From: Pontibacter akesuensis
GTDB lineage: Bacteria; Bacteroidota; Bacteroidia; Cytophagales; Hymenobacteraceae
Assembly: GCF_001611675.1 (NCBI RefSeq)
Contig: NZ_CP014766.1
Location: 1,426,001-1,490,000, forward strand
Direction of reading: 5' to 3'
Length of the DNA: 64,000 bases
The position numbers and the translations under genes were made by a program. The notes under the pieces were generated by a model. That model saw nothing but the letters and a program-made list of their open reading frames with translations, searched no databases and was not told where the DNA came from. Shown piece after piece: positions 47,751-56,374 of the stretch (within the stretch, counting starts at the first letter, position 1; every line of letters begins with the position of its first letter).

Positions 47751-48395
47751 TTACCGCTTTCGGCCTAAGGTGATGTTGGCTTTGCTCTCCTCGCCGGTAA
47801 GCAGGCGGTTGATGTTCTTGCGATGCGTAAGTACCACCACCGCAAACAGCAGGAACCCAAAAATGATCAGGATCGGATTCTCCGGATGAAAGCGTGGCAA
47901 CAGTAGCAGCAGCGGAAAGGCAAGCGCCGCAATGATAGACCCCAGCGATACATACTTGGATGTGAAGAGCACCACCACGAAAATGGCAATGCACAGCAGG
48001 GCCACCAGCGGCTCAATAGCCAGCATCATTCCCAGCAGAGTTGCCACGCCTTTTCCTCCCTTAAAGCGCTCATACACCGGAAAAATATGTCCTAGTACAC
48101 CGAAGGCACCAAATATCAACTGAAAAATAATAAGCTGCTCGGCCTCGATGGCGTTGAAAATAACAAGAAACCCCGCCAGCGAGGTAGCCGTCCAGCCCTT
48201 GAAAATATCCAGCAGCATGACCACGGCACCGGGCTTTTTGCCCAGCACGCGAAAGGTGTTGGTGGCACCCGAATTGCCGCTGCCATGCTGCCGCACGTCT
48301 ACCCCGTAATAGGCTTTGCCAATCCATACGGCTGAGCAAATAGAACCTATCAGGTAAGCGGCAATAGCCAGAACAGCGATCAAAAGTATATCCAT
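47751..48395 (-). CDS. plsY: PlsY, glycerol-3-phosphate acyltransferase
   Basis: Integral membrane acyltransferase that adds the first acyl chain (from acyl-phosphate) to glycerol-3-phosphate. 214 residues from MDILLIAVLAIAAYL (48395), with several membrane helices. The conserved motifs HGSGNSGATNTFRVLGKK (about 37-54) and ERFKGGKGVATLLGMM (about 100-115) are both present. The first nine residues of the longer ORF are dropped as non-conserved. Followed by a terminator. Confidence 0.94.
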   Translation of the reverse strand: MDILLIAVLAIAAYLIGSICSAVWIGKAYYGVDVRQHGSGNSGATNTFRVLGKKPGAVVMLLDIFKGWTATSLAGFLVIFNAIEAEQLIIFQLIFGAFGVLGHIFPVYERFKGGKGVATLLGMMLAIEPLVALLCIAIFVVVLFTSKYVSLGSIIAALAFPLLLLLPRFHPENPILIIFGFLLFAVVVLTHRKNINRLLTGEESKANITLGRKR

Positions 48396-48559
48396 GTGTG
48401 AAATTTTAAAGCCAGGGGCCAACCGTGGGTTTGTGCAGTAGCAGGAAAAAGTAAGTACCCACTTTCAACGCAAACCAAAGCCCAAATATAGGAAAAACTT
48501 GCTCTACTCTCCAAGAATAAGCTTCCTGTGCCTATATACGGGGTATAACTGCTTCGCGG

Positions 48560-51500
48560 TTACTGTATATCGGTACCCTCCTGCTCTGCGTTGTCCTTGT
48601 CTTTCTTACGTTTCTTCTTTTTGTCTTTCTTCGCATCATCCTCAGATATGAAGTCGAAATTTCCGGTTGGCTGGTTCACTACTTGGTTCGTCATCACCTT
48701 AAAGCCTTCCTTGCCACCCAGATACGCCTTCTGGTAGTAGGCCAGAAACTCATTCTTCTCAATCGGCTGCCCCTCATAAAGGGAGTACCGGTTGCTAAAG
48801 CCACGGACTCCCTTTGACTTCGAGTTAACGGCCTTGTTGAATTTGTCATCTGAGGAAATCAGGCTAAGTCCGTTCTCAAAGTAGCTGAAGTAGTACCAGG
48901 TGTACGGGTCGGCCTGCAAGTATAAGTTCACCACCGGCTCGCCGTTCATGTCCTGCTTCAGCTCCAGGTAACCATCCATGCGGGCGTTGATATCATCTTT
49001 CAAGCTGCTGGCCACGCTGATGCCGCCCGTGCTGTACCAGGCTTTATTCTTGTCCGACCAGTGCAGTTCCACCTCGTTCAGGATCAGGCTGCGCTGCAAA
49101 ACTTTCGATACTTCCGGCAGGGGCACGTGTGCAAAGGCCGCTTTGGCCTTATAAGCGCGCACATCCTTGTCGCCGATAAACTCCGCCAGTTTGTAAAGGA
49201 TGGCCTCATCCGAGTTGTTGATAGCCTCTACGGTGCCAGCCGAGTTGCCCCGTAGGTTGGCCGCCATGGCCGAAAGCGCCTGGCTTGGCATGTCCATGTC
49301 GAAGGCTAGGAAGGTGTTCAGTTTATACTTGCTGCTGTCTACTTTCGCGTCGCCGCTTCCGGAAGCCTCAACCTTAAACCCTTTTACCGGCTTGAGCAGG
49401 TTCAGTTTGCCCTCAAAGTGAATGGCGTTGGAAGCCTCGTTGTAGAGCAGCACATTGCCCTGGTAGCTATTGGCATAAGCACGCGCCTCGCGGCCCAGTT
49501 TAAACTCCTGCTTCTCCTTGTTGTACGACAGCAGGCCATCCACCGTAAAAATATCCAGGTCTCCCTCATTCAGCTTCTTCGACACAAAGGTATTATAAAG
49601 GGCTGATTCTGGAGAGATATGCAAGCCCGTATGCAGTGCCATGCCATCGGTGGCTTTTGGCTTAAGGATCGGGATGCGCACGTTCTTCGGGTTCAGCGTG
49701 TCCTGCTTGTAAGGAAACCAGTCAGAGTCGGCCGGGTTACCGGTAAAGTTCAGCTTCAGGTCTCCGTCGAAGTTCATGTACTGGCTTGGTGCGTTCATGG
49801 TAACCTTGCCGCGGTACATAATGCGGGGGAAAATATAAAAAGGCTTTTCCTCCTCCAGGCTTGCCGTAGCAAACGTGTAGATCGGCTTCTTCTTCTCCTG
49901 CGGGTTACCGTACACAAAATTCGTGAACATCAGCTTAAACGAATCTCCGGCGGCATTGTAGTAGTTATTCAAGGCATCGCCACTGAAGGCCATCCGCGAA
50001 AGCACGTCAATGTTACCGGCGTATAGTTTGTGGTGTTGCTGTACCGTATCGGCCATCACGCGCGCGTTACGCAGTGTACGAATGGTGGCATCAGAGGCCA
50101 CAGCTACCTTGCCACTGTCCGGCAGCACATAGGTATCAGCTACGGCAATGTGCGGTACGCCTCCGGCAAGCAAGGTGTTTCCCTGCAGGTTATATGCACC
50201 ACTGGTAGCCAGAAACTTCAAGCCTTTCTGCTCGGGGTGCTGCGAGATAAACCAGTTGTTGGCCCCATTCTCCTCTGCCTTCAGGCTCACGCTCTGCTTA
50301 TTCATGTCCCAGCGGGCGCTGCTCATCGAGGTCTTGTACTGCACTTTGGGGAACTCTATACTTGCGGCGCCTTTCTGCTCGCTCTCAAAATCCACAAAGC
50401 CTTTGCTCATGTCGTAGGTAAAGGCTACATCAATGGCCTTCACCGCTGGCTTGCCCGCCACATCCGACTTCACCAGCATCTGGGCGTTGTTGCCGCTAAA
50501 GCCGCGTTGCTGAAACTGCAGTTTGGCAGAGGTCATATTGGCCTTATCGTTATCTACCACGCCGCTGCCATACAAACCGCCGGGCGACAATTTGGCCACA
50601 CCATCAAAGGTGTACTCTTCTTTGTAGAGCTTCATTGGGTCCTTCGCCGTCTGCAGGTACATGGTATCCACATCCGTCTGCCAGTTCATGTCAAAGTTGG
50701 TCAGGCTGGCCACCGGATAGGCGGTACCGTTGTGGTTGCCTTCGGGCAGGGTCATCGACTTACCGCCTTTCACCATCGCCCCGTTTTTGAAATACGTATA
50801 CTTGTCAGCCTTCAGGGTAGCCGAGAGGTACTTCAGCGTACCCTTGCTCTGTATGCCTTCCGAACTCATCATGATGGTGTCGTACACCATGCCCTTACCG
50901 CCGAAGGCAGGCATGCCTTTGGCGGACGGCTGGTAATAAAAGCCCAGTGTTTCATCGGGCATCATCTGCAGCTTCGTTTTGAAAGGCGGGAAAATCCCTC
51001 CGGAATTGAAGGTACCATCAAAGGCCACCGCTGATTTGCCTGAGCTAAGGCTGTCGAGCTTAAACGGCGGCATGTCGAAGTATACAGTGCTGTCGTAGGC
51101 GCCACCTGCCACATCTGGGCGGGCAAAGGCCACCTGGGCACCCTGCTCGGCATCAAACTTCGGATAATCGGCAAACTGCTTCTCGCCTGACTTATTGCTC
51201 GGCTTGTTAATGTATAGCTTGCCCGAGAATTTGCCGCTGTTGCTGGTCAGCACCTGATCGGATGCCTCCCCGCCTTTGGACCTTCGCTTTTTTGATTTCA
51301 GGGCAATGGTATCCAGCTTGGCCAAATCAATGTAAAAGCCATCGTAGTTAAACTTAAAGGCAGTGCCCTTAAAGGTAAGTCCGCTTGCGTGCACCTGCCC
51401 GTCAAACTCCATATCGCGGTTTTTCAGAATGTGGATCTCCTCGCGGCGCGGCAGCATGTATACACTGGCGGTATCGTTGTTAAAGGTGATTTTGCTCACG

Positions 51501-53338
51501 CCCCGCACCGTCAGTTTGTTGTTTTCCAGATTCAGCGTGGCGTTGCGGCCAGAGGGCATTACAGATCTGATTACCAGGTGGTCGTAGTCATTTTGGTCGC
51601 GGGAGGCGCCTACCTGGTGCCAGGCTTTTGGCTTCAGTTGGATGTAGCCGGAGGCAGGATCGTAGTTCACATACCCCTGGTGCGACATACTAAGCGCAGC
51701 CGCGCGCACGGCAGATTCCTCCAACCGGGTAGTTTTGGCTACGTCTGCCGCGTAAAACGTGCTGGTCTTGGCCTTGGTACCATGGCCCACCAGTATTTGC
51801 AAAGGGTGGAAAGGAGCAATGCCCACCAACTGTTGGTACCGTGAATTGGAGTAGTATTTCAGCGATTCCAGCTGTACCGGGATAAGGGTTTTAGTGTTTA
51901 AAACCGAAAACTCAATCTCAGGCTTGTTCAGGTTCCAGTGCACGCGCTCAGCTGTAATCTCCAGCTGGTGATAGGTATCGAAGAAGGCTGTGCGGGCATA
52001 AGGTCCTTTGTCTTTGGTAAGGGTGAGGTCGTTGTTGGTGCGGGCATAGCGCAGCTGCATGGCCGGGTGCGTCAGGCTGTCCTGGCCCTGGTAAATGCTG
52101 ATAGCCGAGCGGTTCGCCAGCACCAGCGAATCCTCAAAGGTAAAGTAACGGGCAAGGGAGCGAAACTTCCTGCTGCCGTTGTGCGACACCACAAGCTGAG
52201 AGTAGCTGCCATCCAGCGGACGGCTGCCCACCTGGTTGCCCACCATCGAGAAGCCGCCGGTGTAGGCTATGTTACTGCCCAGGTTATTTAGCCTGGCATC
52301 GTTGGTGAAAGAGGAGAATTTAGGGTAAGGGTAATTGCCCGTCTTGCGTTTGCTGCTGATCCACTCCAGATTTCCATCCACGGGCGCCGCCAGCACTGCC
52401 GGGTACGTAATCTTGATATCGGCAGCCTTGAATCCTGCGAAGCTGGTCACAAAAGAGTACTTGCTCAGGTCGGCTACGGCGGGCTGGCCGCTGGCTTCCC
52501 ACTTAAAGTTGCCGCCTTCGCCCACAAATGTGTTTGTAGCAAGCATCAGCTGGCCGCTGGTGGCAAGTATGGCCGTAGAGTCCCAAGCTGTTACAAAAGT
52601 AAGGTTTACCTTGTCCAGCTTCAGCACCGGGCCTGTTACTTTCGGGAGCGAGGGGATAAACTGCTGCTTCAGGCTTTCCTTGCGCTTCTGGGCTACTTTC
52701 TGCTTGTCTGCTTTCTTGGGTTGCTCTGTGATGGTTCCCCAGCCGTCGTCTGCCGCTTCTTCGCCGGTTGCCGTTATTTCATCGTCCCAGGAAATGCTTT
52801 TCCAGCCATCCTCTTCCTCGCCTTTCTCTGCCGTGCCCTTGGTTGTGCCCTCGTAGCTAAAACTAAACGTGCCGCCGGAGGCCAGTAACTTGAAGTGCGC
52901 GTTCTGGTACAGGCGGTTTTGGCTCAGATATAGACTCGTTGTGCTTAGGAATTGCTCCAGCGGCTTCACGTCCTCCTGCTTCAAGGCCTTCGCTGTTACA
53001 TCCAGCAGGTTATCCACCCGGCTTGCGCTTAGGTTTTGCTTCTGGATGCCTGCCGTCAATATGGTGAAGAAGTTGGCAAAGTGCGGGTTGGCGCGGAGGC
53101 GCTTACGGTACATTTGCTGGGCAATCTCCATCACCTCGTTCTTCTGATTGGACGAGAGTTTGCCGCTGCTCCATACTTCCTCCAGGTTAGCGGATAGGGC
53201 TTCGGCGTTTTCGACCTTGCCTGCCACTAACATGGCTTTTACATCGCCCACAAAGGTTGCTGGCTCCTTCGAGAGCTTGTTCTGTGCCTGCGCTGTCAGG
53301 ATGGTGAAAAATAGGACTAAGGGTAAAAGTTGTTTCAT
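48560..53338 (-). CDS. Giant exported protein of unknown function (1592 aa)
   Basis: Signal peptide MKQLLPLVLFFTILTAQAQ, then about 1550 residues of beta-rich sequence without a domain I recognise. Recurring short phrases such as KFDAEQGA, FDGTFNSGG and FEGKLNLLKP fit a long outer-membrane or periplasmic repeat structure (AsmA/TamB- or LptD-like folds are possible but not shown). The C-terminus is extremely basic/acidic (KKDKKKKRKKDKDNAEQEG). It starts 24 bp after prmA, so likely belongs to the DUF6150-prmA transcript. Conservation in relatives is expected; the role is unknown. Confidence 0.8.
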   Translation of the reverse strand: MKQLLPLVLFFTILTAQAQNKLSKEPATFVGDVKAMLVAGKVENAEALSANLEEVWSSGKLSSNQKNEVMEIAQQMYRKRLRANPHFANFFTILTAGIQKQNLSASRVDNLLDVTAKALKQEDVKPLEQFLSTTSLYLSQNRLYQNAHFKLLASGGTFSFSYEGTTKGTAEKGEEEDGWKSISWDDEITATGEEAADDGWGTITEQPKKADKQKVAQKRKESLKQQFIPSLPKVTGPVLKLDKVNLTFVTAWDSTAILATSGQLMLATNTFVGEGGNFKWEASGQPAVADLSKYSFVTSFAGFKAADIKITYPAVLAAPVDGNLEWISSKRKTGNYPYPKFSSFTNDARLNNLGSNIAYTGGFSMVGNQVGSRPLDGSYSQLVVSHNGSRKFRSLARYFTFEDSLVLANRSAISIYQGQDSLTHPAMQLRYARTNNDLTLTKDKGPYARTAFFDTYHQLEITAERVHWNLNKPEIEFSVLNTKTLIPVQLESLKYYSNSRYQQLVGIAPFHPLQILVGHGTKAKTSTFYAADVAKTTRLEESAVRAAALSMSHQGYVNYDPASGYIQLKPKAWHQVGASRDQNDYDHLVIRSVMPSGRNATLNLENNKLTVRGVSKITFNNDTASVYMLPRREEIHILKNRDMEFDGQVHASGLTFKGTAFKFNYDGFYIDLAKLDTIALKSKKRRSKGGEASDQVLTSNSGKFSGKLYINKPSNKSGEKQFADYPKFDAEQGAQVAFARPDVAGGAYDSTVYFDMPPFKLDSLSSGKSAVAFDGTFNSGGIFPPFKTKLQMMPDETLGFYYQPSAKGMPAFGGKGMVYDTIMMSSEGIQSKGTLKYLSATLKADKYTYFKNGAMVKGGKSMTLPEGNHNGTAYPVASLTNFDMNWQTDVDTMYLQTAKDPMKLYKEEYTFDGVAKLSPGGLYGSGVVDNDKANMTSAKLQFQQRGFSGNNAQMLVKSDVAGKPAVKAIDVAFTYDMSKGFVDFESEQKGAASIEFPKVQYKTSMSSARWDMNKQSVSLKAEENGANNWFISQHPEQKGLKFLATSGAYNLQGNTLLAGGVPHIAVADTYVLPDSGKVAVASDATIRTLRNARVMADTVQQHHKLYAGNIDVLSRMAFSGDALNNYYNAAGDSFKLMFTNFVYGNPQEKKKPIYTFATASLEEEKPFYIFPRIMYRGKVTMNAPSQYMNFDGDLKLNFTGNPADSDWFPYKQDTLNPKNVRIPILKPKATDGMALHTGLHISPESALYNTFVSKKLNEGDLDIFTVDGLLSYNKEKQEFKLGREARAYANSYQGNVLLYNEASNAIHFEGKLNLLKPVKGFKVEASGSGDAKVDSSKYKLNTFLAFDMDMPSQALSAMAANLRGNSAGTVEAINNSDEAILYKLAEFIGDKDVRAYKAKAAFAHVPLPEVSKVLQRSLILNEVELHWSDKNKAWYSTGGISVASSLKDDINARMDGYLELKQDMNGEPVVNLYLQADPYTWYYFSYFENGLSLISSDDKFNKAVNSKSKGVRGFSNRYSLYEGQPIEKNEFLAYYQKAYLGGKEGFKVMTNQVVNQPTGNFDFISEDDAKKDKKKKRKKDKDNAEQEGTDIQ

Positions 53339-53362
53339 ATGGGGGGGCTTATGAATTGATGA

Positions 53363-54190
53363 TTATGCTTTGAACAGGGCAGATACCCAGTTATTTTTTT
53401 CGCGGTGGGTTTGGTACGCCAGCCCTAACTCAGCACAACGCTGCTGCAGCACGGGCAGGTCTTCGGTGTAGAACCCGCTTAGCAGTAGCCAGCCTTCCGG
53501 CTTCAGCACCGCCTTGTATGCAGGCATATCTTCCAGCAACACGTTGCGGTTGATATTGGCAAGTATAATGTCAAAGGGGTTTTCTCCGGCAATGGTCTCA
53601 GCACCGCCCAAACGCACATCTATACTTGCGTAGTTATTAAGTTCGGCATTTTCGCGGGCATTGTCAACAGTCCAATCTTCTATCTCCACCGCAACTATCT
53701 CTGCAGCACCTAGTTCACCCGCCATAATGGCCAGGATACCGGTACCGCAACCCATGTCCAGCACGCGCTTGCCCTGGTGGTCCAGCGTCAGCTGGTTCTC
53801 AATCATGAGCGTGGTGGTTTCGTGGTGACCCGTGCCGAACGACATCTTCGGGTTAATCACAATGTCGTACTTGGCATCGGCTGGCTTCTCGTGAAAGGAG
53901 GCGCGCACCGATACTTTCCCGGCAATAAACAGCGGCTCGAAATTACGCTCCCACTCCTCGTTCCAATTCTGCTTTGCGATTTTTTGCACCGTATAAGTTG
54001 CCTGCACAAAATCAGCGTAGCGGGCCAGGGTGTCGTCGAGGTCCTGCTGGCTATACTTATCTTCTTCAATGTAGCCGCTGAAACCGGTTTCAGTTTCTAC
54101 AAAGGCATCAAAGCCCAACTCTCCGAGCTCGGCTGTCAGGATGTCCGCAAAGTCTTCGTTTACGGTAAGGGTTACTTCTATAAAATCCAT
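53363..54190 (-). CDS. prmA: Ribosomal protein L11 methyltransferase
   Basis: A 275-residue SAM-dependent methyltransferase modifying L11. N-terminal binding domain (1-100), then MSFGTGHHETTTLMI (about 133-147), the SAM motif LDMGCGTGILAIMAG (about 163-177), and the catalytic-site LANINRNVLLEDMP (about 226). Length fits the family. Cotranscribed with the DUF6150 gene upstream (9 bp) and the giant gene downstream (24 bp). Confidence 0.94.
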   Translation of the reverse strand: MDFIEVTLTVNEDFADILTAELGELGFDAFVETETGFSGYIEEDKYSQQDLDDTLARYADFVQATYTVQKIAKQNWNEEWERNFEPLFIAGKVSVRASFHEKPADAKYDIVINPKMSFGTGHHETTTLMIENQLTLDHQGKRVLDMGCGTGILAIMAGELGAAEIVAVEIEDWTVDNARENAELNNYASIDVRLGGAETIAGENPFDIILANINRNVLLEDMPAYKAVLKPEGWLLLSGFYTEDLPVLQQRCAELGLAYQTHREKNNWVSALFKA

Positions 54191-54199
54191 TGGTAAAAA

Positions 54200-54556
54200 T
54201 TAGTCGCGGCAAGTGGCAATAGCGCGCACGTCTGTAAAGTGCACCGTGAAGTCGGCCAGGTGGCGCTGGTCCGTTACGTAAAGAATATGATCGGCAAAAG
54301 CCTTGTTGGGGGTAATGTACCAGATAGCGGGTGCGTCGGCGAAAAGCTTGTTGCTCTCCCGGAACACCACCATGTCGGCAAAGGCTTCTTCCTCTCCCAC
54401 AAATACGATGTGAGAAGCCATGCTTTTATACATTGGATCCCGCTCCAGGTATACTGAGCCGTAGATGCGGCAGGGACTAGGCGCAGCCGCAGAAACAGTT
54501 GGTGTTGGCTGCAAAAAGGGCAGCAGCGCAAGCCATAACGTGAACAGTACCTGCAT
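54200..54556 (-). CDS. DUF6150 family exported protein
   Basis: A 118-residue protein with signal peptide MQVLFTLWLALLPFLQPTPT (cleaved about residue 23). The mature part CRIYGSVYLERDPMYKSMAS and the repeated Phe/Ala phrases HIVFVGEEEAFADMVVF and HILYVTDQRHLADFTVHF fit DUF6150 small periplasmic proteins. Two Cys (start of mature part, penultimate region ATCRD) could form a disulphide. Function unknown. Precedes prmA. Confidence 0.8.
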   Translation of the reverse strand: MQVLFTLWLALLPFLQPTPTVSAAAPSPCRIYGSVYLERDPMYKSMASHIVFVGEEEAFADMVVFRESNKLFADAPAIWYITPNKAFADHILYVTDQRHLADFTVHFTDVRAIATCRD

Positions 54557-54590
54557 AATGCTAATTTAAATTAATCTGGGGCCAATTTAC

Positions 54591-54630
54591 AAAAAAAGGC
54601 TGCTAATCAACCAGATCAGCAGCCTTTTTT
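54591..54630 (-). terminator. Terminator of tpiA
   Basis: AAAAAAAGGCTGCT and AGCAGCCTTTTTT pair around a 13-nt loop, with T runs usable on both strands, 18 bp after tpiA. Confidence 0.9.
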
Positions 54631-54648
54631 GTACTATATCTTTATCGT

Positions 54649-55410
54649 TTAAAAGGACTTTATTATATCGGTAAAGTCCCGCGATTTAAGCGAAGCGCCT
54701 CCAATCAGGCCGCCATCCACGTCAGGCTGTGCAAACAACTCCTGTGCATTGCCCGGGTTGCAGCTACCGCCGTAAAGTATGGAGGTGTTGTGCGCGGCCT
54801 CGGCATCAAACATGCGGGAGAGTTGCACCCGGATGTGCTCGTGCATTTCCTGTGCCTGCTGGCTGCTGGCCGTGCGGCCGGTACCAATCGCCCAGATCGG
54901 CTCGTAGGCGACCACCACCTGGTCAAACTCCTCGTTGCTTAAGTACGAAAGGCTATCGTGCAACTGCTTGCCCACATAATCGAAGTGGCGGTCCCCATCG
55001 CGCTCCTCCAGCGGCTCGCCGCAGCAGAAAATAGGCTTCAGGCCGTTGGCAATGGTAACTTTTAGCTTCTTGTAAAGCGTTTGCGCGTCTTCGTGGTGGT
55101 ACAGGCGGCGTTCGCTGTGGCCGATGATTACGTACTCCACGCCTACTGACTTTAGCATCGCCGCCGACACCTCGCCGGTATAGGCACCGCTGTCGTGCTC
55201 GCTTACGTTTTGGGCCGCCAGGTGCATCTTTGGGTTGCCCTGCACCAGTTTGCCCACGCCCTGCAGGTACGGGAACGGAGGCGCCACAATCACGGTCACA
55301 TCGCCGTTTGCCTCATCCTTCACCATGTTATCGATCTCCGACACCAGCGAAAGCGCCTCCTCATGGGTTTTGTTCATTTTCCAGTTACCTGCAACGATCC
55401 TTTTTCTCAT
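54649..55410 (-). CDS. tpiA: Triosephosphate isomerase
   Basis: A 253-residue TIM barrel interconverting dihydroxyacetone phosphate and glyceraldehyde 3-phosphate. Motifs: GNWKMNKT (8-15), VIIGHSERR (catalytic His), VVAYEPIWAIGTGRTAS (catalytic Glu) and LYGGSCNPGNAQEL near the end. Complete and of usual length. Confidence 0.97.
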   Translation of the reverse strand: MRKRIVAGNWKMNKTHEEALSLVSEIDNMVKDEANGDVTVIVAPPFPYLQGVGKLVQGNPKMHLAAQNVSEHDSGAYTGEVSAAMLKSVGVEYVIIGHSERRLYHHEDAQTLYKKLKVTIANGLKPIFCCGEPLEERDGDRHFDYVGKQLHDSLSYLSNEEFDQVVVAYEPIWAIGTGRTASSQQAQEMHEHIRVQLSRMFDAEAAHNTSILYGGSCNPGNAQELFAQPDVDGGLIGGASLKSRDFTDIIKSF

Positions 55411-56044
55411 GTTTTATTTTTTAGTGATGATGTTATACTTGGTTTAGCAGTTCAACTGCTTTACGGCAATTTAGCAAAATATGGTTTAACCTCGTCCTGG
55501 CACTTCCTAAAAACAGGAAGTGGAGTTAGGCTGCATCAGGATTTACTGGATTTTAGGATGAAAGGGGTATAGCTGTTGCTCGGGGTCCATACAAGAACTA
55601 GCTTCCGCTGCCCCACTCCCTGACGCGAGTTTTCAACTCGTGTCTTGCAATGATGTCGGTTTTCAACACGACTTTGTTGGTACTGTTTACCACCTTTCTG
55701 GCGCAAGCGTCTGCTTGTGCCTTCAACTGCTTCTGCTCTTTGTGATTTATACTTCCATAGCCTCTGTTCAATGCAACTTCAGCCAAGCTATCTCTTCTAG
55801 CTGCTGTTCATCCTCTAGCTCCCAAATACCAACCGTTTCACTTCATATTTTGGAGCGCTCACGGCCGCGGGGCCTCGTCCTGGGGGAAAGGGGCCCCTCG
55901 TTTAAGGCATCGCGCTGTGCAATTGAAGCTGCTCCTCGCTCCGCTGCGGGCTGCCCTAGCGGGCACCGCAACAATTACAAGGCCCTCAACCCAAGAACTG
56001 GAATCGGTTCAAATAGCTGGAGCTGTAGCTATGCAACAAAGGCT

Positions 56045-56076
56045 AAGTCCCCCTTTGAAGGAGGTAGGGGGATGTT
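56045..56076 (+). repeat. Dispersed G/C-box repeat, diverged copy
   Basis: AAGTCCCCCTTTGAAGGAGG then TAGGGGGATGTT, related to the copies at 56127 and 56252. Confidence 0.55.
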
Positions 56077-56126
56077 CATACTTCTGCTAACGCGTTAGCC
56101 GCTTTCCTACTGTTTTTAGGTGAGGT

Positions 56127-56159
56127 AATTCCCCTCCTCGGAGGGGCAGGGGTGGGTTC
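56127..56159 (+). repeat. Dispersed G/C-box repeat, copy 4
   Basis: AATTCCCCTCCTCGGAGGGG then CAGGGGTGGGTT, almost identical to the copy at 27743. Confidence 0.7.
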
Positions 56160-56251
56160 TATCCAATCGCCGAGGCCACAGTGCTTATACTTTAGCCAAA
56201 ACAGCAACAAAAGCTCCCTCCCCTGTTTTTAGGGCAGACCTTGGGGAAGCA

Positions 56252-56290
56252 AAGTCCCCCTCCTTAGACAAGGAGGGGCTAGGGGTGGTT
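56252..56290 (+). repeat. Dispersed G/C-box repeat, diverged copy 2
   Basis: AAGTCCCCCTCCTTAGACAA then GGAGGGGCTAGGGGTGGTT; extended loop in the hairpin part. Confidence 0.6.
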
Positions 56291-56374
56291 GGATACATTA
56301 CCGCCACAACCAGCCACAAAAAAAACGCAGCAACAAACGTTACTGCGGCTTCTCTAGTTATACTTTATACTTGC

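Larger units (their letters stand above)
55411..56374. other. Long intergenic region rich in repeats
   Basis: 964 bp with no gene I can support; the ORF that can be drawn from 55640 to 56098 crosses repeats and has no family. Contents: an 11-bp imperfect inverted pair near 55498-55525 (ACTTCCT/AGGAAGT); palindromes GACGCGAGTTTTCAACTCG at 55622-55642 and GGCGCAAGCGTCTGCTTGTGCC at 55698-55719; a G/C-rich block at 55860-55915; and G/C-box repeats at 56045, 56127 and 56252. Confidence 0.55.

Noticed and set aside
50030..51034. 334-codon ORF antisense to the giant exported protein
   Set aside because: A mirror of the real gene, with poor composition and no start signal.
55640..56098. 152-codon ORF between tpiA and uvrA
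   Set aside because: Crosses dispersed repeats and has an odd composition; more likely non-coding.
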